Positions 10,433 to 19,650 of a DNA stretch of 64,000 nucleotides are shown here, one piece after another (the first letter of the stretch is position 1; every line of letters starts with the position of its first letter). The notes beneath the pieces are model-generated. The model was not told where the DNA came from. It worked only from the letters and a program-made list of their open reading frames with translations, and searched no databases. The position numbers were made by a program, and so were the translations under genes. The stretch spans positions 310,001-374,000 of the forward strand of contig NZ_JAIVMC010000001.1 of NCBI RefSeq assembly GCF_020177265.1, written 5' to 3'. Origin of the DNA: Pseudooceanicola marinus (GTDB lineage Bacteria > Pseudomonadota > Alphaproteobacteria > Rhodobacterales > Rhodobacteraceae).

Positions 10433-11089
10433 TCAGCGGGTGGTTTCGGTCAGGCGACGCTTCACGTAGTCGCTGACGGAGCCGAGCATCGACTGCATCT
10501 GGTCCTCTTCCTGGAAGAAGTGGCCAGCGCCGTCGATTTCCTCGTGGGTGATGGTGATTCCCTTCTGCTCCTGCAGCTTGCCCACCAGGGACTGCGTGTC
10601 GGCGGGGGGCGCGACGCGGTCGGCGGTGCCGTTGACGATCAGGCCCGAGGACGGGCAGGGCGCCAGGAAGGAGAAGTCGTACATGTTCGCCGGCGGCGAT
10701 ACCGAGATGAAGCCGGTGATCTCGGGGCGGCGCATCAGAAGCTGCATGCCGATCCAGGCCCCGAAGGAGAAACCGGCGACCCAGCAGTGCTTCGAGTTGG
10801 AGTTCATCGACTGCAGGTAATCCAGCGCGGAGGCCGCATCGGACAGTTCGCCCACGCCCTGATCGTATTCGCCCTGAGACCGGCCCACGCCGCGGAAGTT
10901 GAAGCGAAGAACGGTGAAGCCCATGTTGTAGAAGGCATAATGCAGGTTGTAGACAACCTTGTTGTTCATCGTCCCGCCGAACTGCGGATGCGGATGCAGC
11001 ACGATGGCGATCGGCGCGTCACGGTCCTTCTGCGGGTGATAGCGGCCTTCCAGGCGGCCTTCGGGTCCGGGAAAGATGACCTCGGGCAT
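10433..11089 (-). CDS. Alpha/beta hydrolase (short dienelactone-hydrolase-like type)
   Basis: The 218-residue protein has a nucleophile elbow GFSFG with Ser108, an Asp in NGTADRVAPP and a His in GAGHFFQ, giving a complete catalytic triad. The N-terminal strand carries LHPHPQFGGTMNNKVV, typical of a group of small cytosolic hydrolases in alphaproteobacteria whose substrates are unknown. It is first in a two-gene unit and divergent from iscR. Hydrolase activity is very likely; the substrate cannot be read from sequence. Confidence 0.85.
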   Translation of the reverse strand: MPEVIFPGPEGRLEGRYHPQKDRDAPIAIVLHPHPQFGGTMNNKVVYNLHYAFYNMGFTVLRFNFRGVGRSQGEYDQGVGELSDAASALDYLQSMNSNSKHCWVAGFSFGAWIGMQLLMRRPEITGFISVSPPANMYDFSFLAPCPSSGLIVNGTADRVAPPADTQSLVGKLQEQKGITITHEEIDGAGHFFQEEDQMQSMLGSVSDYVKRRLTETTR

Positions 11090-11452
11090 TCAATACGTCC
11101 TCAACCTTGGCGCGGTCCGCTGCGCGGTCCGACTGTCCTCTTGCGTGCCAAAGTCAGGCCCAAATCCGCCCCGGGCCCGGGCCGCGCAGTCCGCGCGGCT
11201 GAACCTTCATTCTTGACGAATATTATCGGGCACCTTAGAAATGTTCTAAAGAGGCTGCTGCCTCTGGCGACGCGCTGCAAAGCGGGATAATCCGGGCGGC
11301 GACCAAGGTCAATGAAATCAACCGTCGCGGGCGGCCTTGCCAGGCTCTCCGTGACCCCTGATCCGCAGCTCCGCCGACCGATACGGCGAGCCACGAGTGA
11401 GAAACCGTGACAGGCGCCGAGATGACGGGCGCGGCAATGGGAGACAAGGCGC
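11090..11452. other. Divergent intergenic region between hydrolase and iscR
   Basis: A 363-bp gap. It holds the iscR promoter with an iron-box palindrome (annotated separately), followed by a ~200-base 5' untranslated region. No further gene is supported; the frames here are GC-rich shadows. Confidence 0.6.
11213..11249 (+). promoter_or_regulatory. iscR-suf promoter with Irr-type (ICE) box over the -10
   Basis: TTGACG at 11213-11218 and TAGAAA at 11236-11241, spaced 17 bp, form a sigma-70-type promoter reading towards iscR. The perfect palindrome TTAGAA-ATG-TTCTAA at 11235-11249 overlaps the -10. This matches the iron-control-element form (TTAGAA-N3-TTCTAA) recognised by the Fur-family regulator Irr in alphaproteobacteria, as I remember it. 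It implies that iron or heme status gates the whole suf operon. Confidence 0.65.
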
Positions 11453-11911
11453 ATGAAACTCAGCACCAAGGGACGTTACGCCATGGTCGCGCTGGCCGAT
11501 ATCGCGCTGCAGCCGGATGGCTGCCTGGTGGCTCTTGGCGATATCTCCAAACGGCAATCGGTGTCTCTGCCTTATCTGGAACAGCTTTTCGTGAAGCTGC
11601 GCCGCGCGGGCCTCGTGGCCTCCGTGCGGGGGCCGGGCGGCGGGTACAAGCTGTCGCGCCCGGCGACGGAGATCCGCGTGGTCGATGTCCTCGCCGCGGT
11701 CGATGAGACGGTCAGCGCCATGCACAAGGGCGCGGGCGTTTCCGGCGGCCTGTCGGGGTCTCGCGCGCAGTCGGTGACGAACCGCCTGTGGGAGGGTCTG
11801 TCGGCCCATGTGTACGTCTTCCTGCACCAGACGACCCTGGGCGACGTGGTGAAGAACGAGCTGGCCCCGTGCCCCGCGGTGCCGAACCTCTTCGAGGTGG
11901 TGGACGAGTGA
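11453..11911 (+). CDS. iscR: Rrf2-family regulator IscR, Rhodobacterales type lacking the three cysteines
   Basis: The 152-residue protein has the Rrf2 winged helix (MKLSTKGRYAMVALADIA, then LPYLEQLFVKLRRAGLVASV and GPGGGYKLSRP). In E. coli IscR three cysteines near residues 92-104 hold a [2Fe-2S] cluster. Here that stretch is MHKGAGVSGGLSGSRAQSVT with no cysteine. The only cysteines are Cys24 and Cys140. Rhodobacter sphaeroides IscR is known to be of this kind and to bind a cluster through an unusual ligand set. It is first gene of the suf operon, which it probably controls. ATG follows GGGAGACAAGGCGC. Confidence 0.93.
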   Translation: MKLSTKGRYAMVALADIALQPDGCLVALGDISKRQSVSLPYLEQLFVKLRRAGLVASVRGPGGGYKLSRPATEIRVVDVLAAVDETVSAMHKGAGVSGGLSGSRAQSVTNRLWEGLSAHVYVFLHQTTLGDVVKNELAPCPAVPNLFEVVDE

Positions 11912-11963
11912 ACCTGCGTGTCGCATATCCCTCGGCCGGTCTGCGGACCCGGGCAGGTGCCGC

Positions 11964-13022
11964 ATGAGCCGCGTCTACCTGGATCATAACGCCACGACGC
12001 CCCTGCGCGCGGAGGCGCGCGCCGCGATGATCGCCGCGATGGACGTGACGGGCAACCCGTCCTCGGTCCATGCCGAGGGGCGGGCGGCCAAGGCGCTGGT
12101 CGAGCGCGCGCGCGCCCAGGTTGCCGCCGCCCTCGGGGCGGAAGGCGCCGATATCGTCTTCGTCTCCGGCGCGACCGAAGGGGCGGCGCTGGCCATGGCG
12201 GGGCGCGAGCTGCGCGCCGCCGACATCGAACACGACGCGGTCCGGGCCTGGGGCACCGACGATCCGCTGCCCGTCGATCACGACGGCCGGGTCACGGTCG
12301 CCGATCCGACGCACAGCGCGCTGCAGCTGGCCAACAGCGAAACGGGCGTGATCCAGCGGCTTCCCGAAGGCCTGGCGGTCAGCGACCTGACCCAGGCTTT
12401 CGGCAAGCTGCCCATTGCCTTCAACTGGCTGAATTGCCACATGGCCCTTGTGAGCGCCCATAAACTGGGTGGCCCGAAAGGTGTCGGCGCGCTGGTAATG
12501 CGGCGCGGCACCGATCTGCCGGCGCAGCTGAAGGGCGGCGGGCAGGAAATGGGTCGCCGCGCGGGGACCGAGAACGTGATCGGCATCGCGGGCTTCGGCG
12601 CCGCCGCCGAGGCCGCCGCGCGTGACCTGGACGCCGGCAAATGGGATCGCGTCCGCGTCCTGCGGGACGGTCTGGAGGCGCAGCTGCGCGACGGGCTTCA
12701 GGCCATGGGGCTGGAGGCCGAGATTGCCGGGGCAGGGGCAGAGCGCCTGCCCAATACCACCTGCCTGGTGACGCCCGGATGGAAGGGCGAGACCCAGGTG
12801 ATGCAGATGGACCTGGCCGGGTTCGCCGTCAGCGCGGGATCGGCCTGTTCCAGCGGCAAGGTCCGCGCCAGCCAGGTGCTGCGCGCCATGGGCTACGACG
12901 AGGACGAGGCCATGGGCGCCCTGCGCGTCAGCCTCGGCCCCGAGACGACCGAGGAAGAGATCACGCGTTTCGCCACGGCCTGGCTGACGCAGAGAGAGAA
13001 ACGGCGCGCCAGGGCAGCGTGA
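11964..13022 (+). CDS. Cysteine desulfurase, NifS/IscS-like (class I)
   Basis: A PLP enzyme that removes sulfur from cysteine as a persulfide for cluster assembly. The 352-residue protein begins MSRVYLDHNATTPLR. The PLP-stacking His is H90 (IEHDAV), the PLP lysine is K167 (VSAHKLGGPKG), and the persulfide Cys is C295 (AGSACSSGKV) in the flexible-loop context of class I enzymes. It is shorter than E. coli IscS (about 404) because loops in the N-terminal half are trimmed. It lies between iscR and sufB; a class II desulfurase (sufS) closes the same operon, so two sulfur donors are co-expressed. Confidence 0.92.
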   Translation: MSRVYLDHNATTPLRAEARAAMIAAMDVTGNPSSVHAEGRAAKALVERARAQVAAALGAEGADIVFVSGATEGAALAMAGRELRAADIEHDAVRAWGTDDPLPVDHDGRVTVADPTHSALQLANSETGVIQRLPEGLAVSDLTQAFGKLPIAFNWLNCHMALVSAHKLGGPKGVGALVMRRGTDLPAQLKGGGQEMGRRAGTENVIGIAGFGAAAEAAARDLDAGKWDRVRVLRDGLEAQLRDGLQAMGLEAEIAGAGAERLPNTTCLVTPGWKGETQVMQMDLAGFAVSAGSACSSGKVRASQVLRAMGYDEDEAMGALRVSLGPETTEEEITRFATAWLTQREKRRARAA

Positions 13023-13127
13023 CACGCCCGGAGCCTGCGCCCCCGAGGACGCCCCGGACCATGACCCCCGGGCCTCCATTCCTGAAGACACGAGAACGAG
13101 CCGCGACAAGCCGGACAGGATGAGATC

Positions 13128-14657
13128 ATGAGTAAGATGGATACCCCCGAAGTGAAGGAAGGCGTGGATCAGGAAACGGTCGATGCCGTCGCCAAGATCA
13201 ACACCTACAAATACGGCTGGGAGACCGATATCGAGATGGACTACGCCCCCCTGGGCCTGTCCGAGGATATCGTCCGCCTGATCTCCACCAAGAACCACGA
13301 GCCCGAGTGGATGACCGAATGGCGCCTGGCCGCCTATCGCCGCTGGCTGGAGAAGGAAGAACCCGACTGGGCGATGGTCGAATACCCCAAGATCGACTTC
13401 CAGAACCAGTACTACTATGCCCGCCCCAAGAGCATGGAAGAGAAGCCGAAGTCCCTGGACGAGGTGGATCCCAAGCTGCTGGAAACCTACCAGAAGCTGG
13501 GCATCCCGCTGAAGGAGCAGATGATCCTGGCGGGCGTCGAGGGCGCCGAGGAAATCAAGGATGAGGCCGCCCCGGAACGCAAGGTCGCCGTGGATGCGGT
13601 CTTCGACAGCGTCTCTGTCGGCACCACCTTCCAGGCGGAGCTGAAGAAGGCGGGCGTCATCTTCTGCTCCATCTCGGAAGCGATCCGCGAACATCCCGAG
13701 CTGGTGAAGAAGTACCTCGGGTCGGTCGTGCCGGTCTCCGACAACTTCTATGCCACGCTGAACTCGGCCGTCTTCTCCGATGGCTCCTTCGTCTACGTGC
13801 CGCCGGGCGTCCGCTGCCCGATGGAGCTGTCGACCTATTTCCGCATCAACGCGGAAAACACCGGCCAGTTCGAGCGCACGCTGATCATTGCCGACAAGGG
13901 CAGCTACGTCTCCTACCTCGAAGGCTGCACCGCGCCGCAGCGTGACACCGCGCAGCTGCACGCCGCCGTGGTCGAGATTGTCGTCGAGGAAGACGCCGAA
14001 GTGAAATACTCCACGGTGCAGAACTGGTTCCCCGGCGACGACGAGGGCAAGGGCGGCATCTACAACTTCGTCACCAAGCGTGCCGACTGCCGCGGCGACC
14101 GGGCGAAGATCATGTGGACCCAGGTGGAAACCGGCTCTGCCGTGACCTGGAAATACCCGTCGTGCATTCTGCGCGGCGAGGAAAGCCAGGGCGAGTTCTA
14201 CTCGATCGCCATCACCAACAACTACCAGCAGGCCGACACCGGCACCAAGATGCTGCACCTGGGGAAAAACACCCGCTCGCGCATCGTGTCCAAGGGGATC
14301 TCCGCCGGCAAGGCGCAGAACACCTACCGTGGCCAGGTCGCCATGCATCCCAAGGCCACCAACAGCCGCAACTACACCCAGTGCGACAGCCTGCTGATCG
14401 GATCCGAATGCGGGGCCCATACGGTCCCCTATATCGAGGTGAAGAACAATTCGTCCCGGGTGGAGCATGAGGCGACCACCTCGAAGGTGGACGACGACCA
14501 GATGTTCTACTGCCAGTCGCGCGGCATGGACGAGGAAGAAGCGGTGGCGCTTATCGTCAACGGCTTCTGCAAGGACGTGCTGCAGGCCCTGCCGATGGAG
14601 TTTGCCATGGAAGCGCAGCAACTGGTGGCGATCAGCCTCGAAGGCTCGGTCGGCTGA
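13128..14657 (+). CDS. sufB: Fe-S cluster assembly scaffold protein SufB
   Basis: SufB forms the SufBC2D scaffold on which [Fe-S] clusters are built. The 509-residue length is typical of longer bacterial SufB. Diagnostic segments are [31 protein letters not shown], the [13 protein letters not shown] stretch with the essential Cys, and [10 protein letters not shown] with the His at the SufD interface. The stop overlaps the start of the next gene (TGATG), so translation is coupled to an unrelated passenger gene rather than to sufC. Confidence 0.97.
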   Translation: MSKMDTPEVKEGVDQETVDAVAKINTYKYGWETDIEMDYAPLGLSEDIVRLISTKNHEPEWMTEWRLAAYRRWLEKEEPDWAMVEYPKIDFQNQYYYARPKSMEEKPKSLDEVDPKLLETYQKLGIPLKEQMILAGVEGAEEIKDEAAPERKVAVDAVFDSVSVGTTFQAELKKAGVIFCSISEAIREHPELVKKYLGSVVPVSDNFYATLNSAVFSDGSFVYVPPGVRCPMELSTYFRINAENTGQFERTLIIADKGSYVSYLEGCTAPQRDTAQLHAAVVEIVVEEDAEVKYSTVQNWFPGDDEGKGGIYNFVTKRADCRGDRAKIMWTQVETGSAVTWKYPSCILRGEESQGEFYSIAITNNYQQADTGTKMLHLGKNTRSRIVSKGISAGKAQNTYRGQVAMHPKATNSRNYTQCDSLLIGSECGAHTVPYIEVKNNSSRVEHEATTSKVDDDQMFYCQSRGMDEEEAVALIVNGFCKDVLQALPMEFAMEAQQLVAISLEGSVG

Positions 14658-15460
14658 TGAGCGAGCCGGTGAAGCTCTACTGGTGGGCGGGCAAGCCGAA
14701 TTTCGGTGATGCCATCTCGCGCGCCATCGTGGCCCATGTGTCGGGCCGCGAGGTCGCCTGGGCGAAGCCCGGCGCCGTGGATGTCTTCGCCATCGGCTCG
14801 ATCATGCATGTGGTCCGGCGCGGCAACAAGGACCCGCGCGAGGGCGCCCGGCCCGTCGTCTGGGGCTCCGGCTGCATGAAGCCGGTGAACACCGACTTCG
14901 TCGCCAACGTCGATTTCGCCCTGGTCCGTGGCCCGATCACCGAGAGCCTTCTGGGAATAGAGGTGCCGGGCTACGGCGATCCCGGCCTGCTGATGGCCGA
15001 GATCCTGGGCGAGGTGCCGCGCGGCGATCGCATCGGGCTGATCCCGCATTACGCGCAATTGGCCGATCCGGCCTTCCGCGCCATGGTCGAGGCCCATCCG
15101 GTGCTCGACCTGATCGACGTGCGGGGCGACGCCCTGGAGGTCTGCCGCCGGATCGCGGGCTGCGCCCACGTGGTCAGCTCGTCCCTTCACGGGTTGATCG
15201 TGGCCGACAGTTTCGGGGTGCCCAACACCTGGCTGTCGCCGGAGGGCATCCACGCCGCGCCGAAGCTGAAGTTCCTGGATTACGCCGCCGGCATCGAACG
15301 GGCGCTGCCGCGTCCGCTGGCGCTGGCGGATCTGCCGGGACGTCTGGCGTCGCTGCCCCAGGGCGATCTGCCATATGCCGAGGGCGTGGCGCGGTCGAAA
15401 TCGGATCTGCGGGCCTCTTTCCCGGCCCGGCTGACAGCAAGCGAGGAGGTGACGCAATGA
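14657..15460 (+). CDS. Polysaccharide pyruvyl transferase family protein
   Basis: The 267-residue protein starts [20 protein letters not shown] and contains [42 protein letters not shown] and a C-terminal YAAGIER. Together these are typical of the PF04230 family (CsaB/ExoV-like), which transfers pyruvate or a related group to cell-surface sugars. Its ATG overlaps the sufB stop, an odd place for a glycan-modifying enzyme. No glycan gene cluster is adjacent, so the acceptor is unknown. Confidence 0.85.
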   Translation: MSEPVKLYWWAGKPNFGDAISRAIVAHVSGREVAWAKPGAVDVFAIGSIMHVVRRGNKDPREGARPVVWGSGCMKPVNTDFVANVDFALVRGPITESLLGIEVPGYGDPGLLMAEILGEVPRGDRIGLIPHYAQLADPAFRAMVEAHPVLDLIDVRGDALEVCRRIAGCAHVVSSSLHGLIVADSFGVPNTWLSPEGIHAAPKLKFLDYAAGIERALPRPLALADLPGRLASLPQGDLPYAEGVARSKSDLRASFPARLTASEEVTQ

Positions 15461-15771
15461 TCGTCACGACGACGAATACCATCGAGGGCCGCCGGATCAC
15501 CGACTACCGGGGCGTGGTGGTGGGTGAGGCCATCATGGGCGCGAATATCGTCCGTGATTTCTTCGCCAACATCACCGACGTCATCGGGGGCCGTTCGGGC
15601 GCCTACGAGACCAAGCTGCAGGATGCCCGCGACATCGCCATGCGCGAGATCGAGGGCCGTGCCGCGGCCCTTGGCGCCAATGCCGTGGTCGGTGTCGACC
15701 TCGACTACGAGGTGGTGGGCGACAGCATGCTGATGGTGTCGGTCTCCGGCACCGCCGTGGTGGTGGAGTGA
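15457..15771 (+). CDS. YbjQ family protein
   Basis: The 104-residue protein fits the YbjQ/PF01906 family (length about 105): [18 protein letters not shown], then [24 protein letters not shown] and a C-terminal VSGTAVVVE. Members form pentameric rings and were once labelled heavy-metal binding; the function is unsettled. Its start overlaps the stop of the previous gene by 4 bp (ATGA), so it is translationally coupled within the suf operon. Confidence 0.9.
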   Translation: MIVTTTNTIEGRRITDYRGVVVGEAIMGANIVRDFFANITDVIGGRSGAYETKLQDARDIAMREIEGRAAALGANAVVGVDLDYEVVGDSMLMVSVSGTAVVVE

Positions 15772-15772
15772 C

Positions 15773-16378
15773 GTGAGCGACCTGTCGCCCTCCGACGCGC
15801 CGATGACGCGCCCCGAACTGACCTTCCCCGAGGCGGAGGCCGAGGCCGTGCGCCTGGCCTACGGCGAGGCGGAGGTGATCCTGGAATACGGATCGGGCGG
15901 CTCGACGGTGCTGGCGGGCGACCTGGGCAAGCGGGTGACCAGCGTGGAAAGCGATGGCGCCTGGGCGCAGATGATGCGCGACTGGTTCGCCGACAACCCG
16001 CCCAAGGGCGCGGTGGAGGTGATCCATGCCGACATCGGGCGGACCAAGGAATGGGGCCACCCGAAGGATGACAAGGGGTGGCGTCGCTACGCGGCCTATC
16101 CCCTGGCGGTCTGGGAGCGGCGCGAGATGCCGCACCCCGACCTGGTGCTGGTGGACGGGCGGTTCCGCACGGGCTGCGTGCTGGCGACCGCCTTTCACAT
16201 CTCGCGTCCGGTGACCCTGCTGCTGGACGACTACAAGCACCGCGAGCAATACCACGAGATCGAGGATTTCGTGGGCCAGCCAACCCTGATCGGCCGACTG
16301 GCCGTGTTCGACATAAACCCCATGCCGGTCCCCGCGACCCGGCTTCTGGATGTGATACGGATGATGACGCAGCCCTGA
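15773..16378 (+). CDS. Class I SAM-dependent methyltransferase-like protein
   Basis: The 201-residue protein has a Rossmann motif I (VILEYGSGGSTVLAGDLG) followed by an acidic strand (VTSVESD). Further on are DLVLVDGRFRTGCVLATAF and LLLDDYKHREQYHEI, as in small methyltransferases of unknown substrate often found next to glycan genes. It starts with GTG one base after the ybjQ stop. Together with the pyruvyl transferase it suggests cell-surface modification, but this is inference from family association. Confidence 0.75.
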   Translation: MSDLSPSDAPMTRPELTFPEAEAEAVRLAYGEAEVILEYGSGGSTVLAGDLGKRVTSVESDGAWAQMMRDWFADNPPKGAVEVIHADIGRTKEWGHPKDDKGWRRYAAYPLAVWERREMPHPDLVLVDGRFRTGCVLATAFHISRPVTLLLDDYKHREQYHEIEDFVGQPTLIGRLAVFDINPMPVPATRLLDVIRMMTQP

Positions 16379-16404
16379 TGCGTTGCGTGAGGAAAGGTAA
16401 TAAG

Positions 16405-17160
16405 ATGTTGGAAATCAAGAACCTGCATGTGAAGCTTGAAGAAGAGGATAAGCAGATCCTCAAGGGCGTGGACCTGACGGTCGAGGCCGGCAAGGTGCAT
16501 GCGATCATGGGCCCGAACGGGTCGGGCAAATCCACCCTGTCCTACGTGCTGTCCGGCCGTGGCGGCTACGAGGTGACCGAGGGCGAGGCCTCCCTGCTGG
16601 GCGAGGACCTGCTGGACATGGATCCCGAGGAACGCGCCGCCGCCGGTGTCTTCCTGGCCTTCCAGTACCCGGTGGAGATCCCCGGCGTCGGTAACATGAC
16701 CTTCCTGCGGACGGCCGTGAACGCACAGCGCAAGGCCCGTGGCGAAGAGGAGATCAGCGCCGCCGACTTCCTGAAGCTGGTGCGCGAAAAGGCCAAGACC
16801 CTGAAGATCGACGCCGAAATGCTGAAGCGCCCGGTGAACGTCGGCTTCTCCGGTGGTGAGAAAAAGCGTAACGAGATCCTGCAGATGGCCATGCTGGAGC
16901 CCAAGCTCTGCATCCTCGACGAGACCGACAGCGGTCTGGACGTCGACGCGATGAAGCTGGTGTCGGACGGTGTGAACGCCCTGCGTGACGAGGGCCGTGG
17001 CTTCCTCGTGATCACCCACTACCAGCGCCTGCTGGACCACATCAAACCCGACGTGGTGCATATCATGGCCGATGGCCGCATCATCAAGACCGGCGGTCCC
17101 GAGCTGGCCCTGGAGGTCGAGCAGAACGGCTATGCCGACCTGCTGGCGGAGGTGCAGTAA
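16405..17160 (+). CDS. sufC: Fe-S cluster assembly ATPase SufC
   Basis: SufC is the ABC-type ATPase that drives SufBD conformational change during cluster assembly. The 251-residue protein has Walker A GPNGSGKST, a signature NVGFSGGEKKRNEILQMAML, Walker B LCILDETDSGLDVDA and a switch His in VITHYQRLLDHI. The ATG is preceded by GGAAAGG. It ends in an ATGA overlap with sufD. Confidence 0.97.
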   Translation: MLEIKNLHVKLEEEDKQILKGVDLTVEAGKVHAIMGPNGSGKSTLSYVLSGRGGYEVTEGEASLLGEDLLDMDPEERAAAGVFLAFQYPVEIPGVGNMTFLRTAVNAQRKARGEEEISAADFLKLVREKAKTLKIDAEMLKRPVNVGFSGGEKKRNEILQMAMLEPKLCILDETDSGLDVDAMKLVSDGVNALRDEGRGFLVITHYQRLLDHIKPDVVHIMADGRIIKTGGPELALEVEQNGYADLLAEVQ

Positions 17161-18473
17161 TGACGGCGATCCTGTCGGAAACCATCAAGACGAAGCCCTC
17201 GGCGCGCCGCGATGAAGAGACCGCCGCGCGCCTGGCGGTGATGTCCGCCGGTGCCACCGAAGGCTGGAGCGTCGCCAACCGCGAGGCGGCGCTGGAGCGG
17301 GTGAAATCCATGGGCCTGCCGCAGCCGCGCGACGAATACTGGCGCTGGACCCGCCCCGCGAGCCTGATCGCGCCCGAAGCCCCCACGGCCGCGGTCTTCG
17401 ATCCGGCGGAAACGCCGATCTTCGATGCGGTGGACCGGGTGAAGGTCGTCTTCATCGACGGTGTCTTCTCCGCCGAGGAAAGTGATCCGCTGGAACTGAC
17501 CGGTGTCTCGATCGAGCGCCTGGCGGACTCGACCAGCGACATCCACTGGGCGTCCGAGCTGTACGGCAAGCTGGAGGCCCGCGGGCAGAGCCCGGTGGAA
17601 CGTCCGCTGGCCGCTCTGAACACCTGGGCCGCCACCGACGGCCTGCTGATCCGCGTGACGGGCAAGGCCGAGAAGCCGGTCAGCCTGATCTACAAGCACG
17701 CCTCCGAGACCTCGGACGCGACGCTGCACCACGTGATCAAGCTGGAAGAGGGCGCCGAACTGACCCTGCTGGAGAACGGCCCCGCCGCCGCGCGCTTCAA
17801 CAAGGTGATGGAAGTGGACGTGGCCGACGAAGCGCGCTTCCACCATGTCCGGGCCCAGGGGCGCGACCACGAACGCCGCGCCGCCACCCACATCTTCGCC
17901 CGTCTGGGCCGGGAAAGCCTGTTCAAGAGCTTCACCCTGACCGCCAACGGCGTGATGACCCGCAACGAGGCGGTGATCGAACTGCTGGGCGATGACGCCA
18001 TGGCCCACGTGGCCGGCGCCTGCATGGGCGACGGCGATTTCCACCATGACGACACCGTCTTCGTCACCCATGACGCGCTGAACTGCGAAAGTCGCCAGGT
18101 GTTCAAGAAGGTGCTGAAGAACGGCGCCCAGGGCATCTTCCAGGGCAAGATCCTGGTGAAGGACGGCGCGCAGAAGACCGACGGCTACCAGATCAGCCAG
18201 TCCCTGCTGCTGGATGGTGACAGCACCTTCCTGGCCAAGCCGGAGCTGGAGATCTACGCCGACGACGTGGCCTGTTCGCACGGCTCGACCTCGGGCGCGA
18301 TGGACGAGGAGGCGCTGTTCTACCTGCGCTCGCGCGGGGTGCCGATGGCGGAGGCGCAGAACCTGATGGTCATCGCCTTCATCGCCGAGGCGCTGGACGA
18401 GATCGAGGACGAAGGCCTGCGGGCCGAGTTGCTCGACCGGCTGACCGGCTGGCTGGACCGTCGTCGCGGCTGA
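17160..18473 (+). CDS. sufD: Fe-S cluster assembly protein SufD
   Basis: SufD pairs with SufB and is needed for iron entry into the nascent cluster. The 437-residue protein has the family beta-helix core and the C-terminal segment CSHGSTSGAMDEEALFYLRS, whose His faces the SufB cysteine. It overlaps both sufC and the following membrane gene by a few bases, indicating coupled translation. Confidence 0.95.
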   Translation: MTAILSETIKTKPSARRDEETAARLAVMSAGATEGWSVANREAALERVKSMGLPQPRDEYWRWTRPASLIAPEAPTAAVFDPAETPIFDAVDRVKVVFIDGVFSAEESDPLELTGVSIERLADSTSDIHWASELYGKLEARGQSPVERPLAALNTWAATDGLLIRVTGKAEKPVSLIYKHASETSDATLHHVIKLEEGAELTLLENGPAAARFNKVMEVDVADEARFHHVRAQGRDHERRAATHIFARLGRESLFKSFTLTANGVMTRNEAVIELLGDDAMAHVAGACMGDGDFHHDDTVFVTHDALNCESRQVFKKVLKNGAQGIFQGKILVKDGAQKTDGYQISQSLLLDGDSTFLAKPELEIYADDVACSHGSTSGAMDEEALFYLRSRGVPMAEAQNLMVIAFIAEALDEIEDEGLRAELLDRLTGWLDRRRG

Positions 18474-18967
18474 TGTCGCTGGTAGCCAATATCGCTGCCA
18501 GCTATCGCCGGCCCGGCGACGTGCTGGGCCGGATGCTGGCGGAGGGCGCGCGGGAGGACCGCGCGCTGGCGCTTTGCATGGGCGGCTGTATCGCGATGTT
18601 CGTGGCCCAGTGGCCGCGTCTGTCGCGGGAGGCCTACCTGAGTGGGGATGACCTTCAGATGCTTCTAGGCGGGTCGCTTCTGGGGGTGGTGTTCATCCTG
18701 CCGCTGGCGCTTTATCTGCTGGCCGGGCTGAGCCATCTGCTGTGCCGTCTGCTGGGCGGGCAGGGGACTGGCTTCGGCGCACGGCTGGCGCTCTTCTGGG
18801 CGCTGGTGGCGGCGACGCCGCTGATGCTGCTGCATGGTCTGGTGGCTGGCTTCATCGGGCCGGGCGCGGCGAAGAGCCTCATCGGCCTGGCCTGGATCGT
18901 GGGCTTTGGATGGATCTGGATCGCCGGGTTGCGGCGGGCCGAGTTTGGAGCCGGGACGGGCGCATGA
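18473..18967 (+). CDS. Yip1-like integral membrane protein (first of a pair)
   Basis: The 164-residue product has a polar N-terminus (SYRRPGDVLGRMLAEGARED) followed by four hydrophobic segments. This pattern is typical of the Yip1-like family in Rhodobacterales. Eukaryotic Yip1 acts in membrane traffic; the bacterial role is unknown. It is coupled to sufD by an ATGA overlap and overlaps the next Yip1 gene by 4 bp. Confidence 0.8.
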   Translation: MSLVANIAASYRRPGDVLGRMLAEGAREDRALALCMGGCIAMFVAQWPRLSREAYLSGDDLQMLLGGSLLGVVFILPLALYLLAGLSHLLCRLLGGQGTGFGARLALFWALVAATPLMLLHGLVAGFIGPGAAKSLIGLAWIVGFGWIWIAGLRRAEFGAGTGA

Positions 18968-19518
18968 TGAAAGACTGGCTGGAGCTGATGCGGATCAGCG
19001 TGATCGACCCGCGACGCGGCGCGGCGGAACTGATGGCGACTCCCTGGCCGGAGGCCGCCACGCCCGTGCTGCTGGCGCTGGTGGCGGTTCTGAACGGCAT
19101 CCTCTACACCCTGATCCTGCCGCCGGGCATGGTGTTTTCGCCGATCGCCATGGCGGTTGTCGCGGGGGGCATCATCTGGCTCAGCGCCTGGCTGCTGACG
19201 AAGGTGGGCCAGTACATGGGCGGGGGCGGCACGCTGCCGGCGCTGCTGCGCATGGTGCTGTTCCTGCAGGTGATCCGGATCTTCGCGCAGGTGGCTCTAT
19301 TGGTGCTCAGCGTGCTGGTGCCGCCGATCGCGGCCATCGTCAGCCTGGTGGCCGGGGCCTGGGGCATCTTCATGATGGTCTGCTTCCTGACCGAGGCGCA
19401 TGGCTTCGACAACCGGCTGAAGGCGCTTGGCACACTGGGCGTCGTCTTCGTTGCCACCATCGTGGCCGCATCGGTGCTGTTGTCCCTGGTGGGCGGCGCC
19501 GCGCTGACCGAAATGTAG
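18964..19518 (+). CDS. Yip1-like integral membrane protein (second of a pair)
   Basis: The 184-residue product starts with a soluble LMRISVIDPRRGAAELMA and then has five hydrophobic segments, including VGQYMGGGGTLPALLRMVLF. It is probably a distant paralogue of the previous gene, and the two may form a complex. The ATG at 18964 overlaps the previous stop; an adjacent ATG at 18967 is equally possible. A 132-bp gap separates it from sufS. Confidence 0.8.
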   Translation: MMKDWLELMRISVIDPRRGAAELMATPWPEAATPVLLALVAVLNGILYTLILPPGMVFSPIAMAVVAGGIIWLSAWLLTKVGQYMGGGGTLPALLRMVLFLQVIRIFAQVALLVLSVLVPPIAAIVSLVAGAWGIFMMVCFLTEAHGFDNRLKALGTLGVVFVATIVAASVLLSLVGGAALTEM

Positions 19519-19650
19519 GCCCTGGTGGGGCCGACCAGATAGCACCCTCGCTGGCCCTCGGGCCGGGGGGGACCCCGGACGCCCGCAGGGCCTCCGGACC
19601 GCTAACCAGAGATGACCACAGGGCCGCAGGGCAGGCCCGGAGGACCGACT

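Noticed and set aside
11712-14621. 969-codon antisense frame across iscR-suf and similar long antisense frames
   Set aside because: High-G+C shadow frames opposite well-identified genes.
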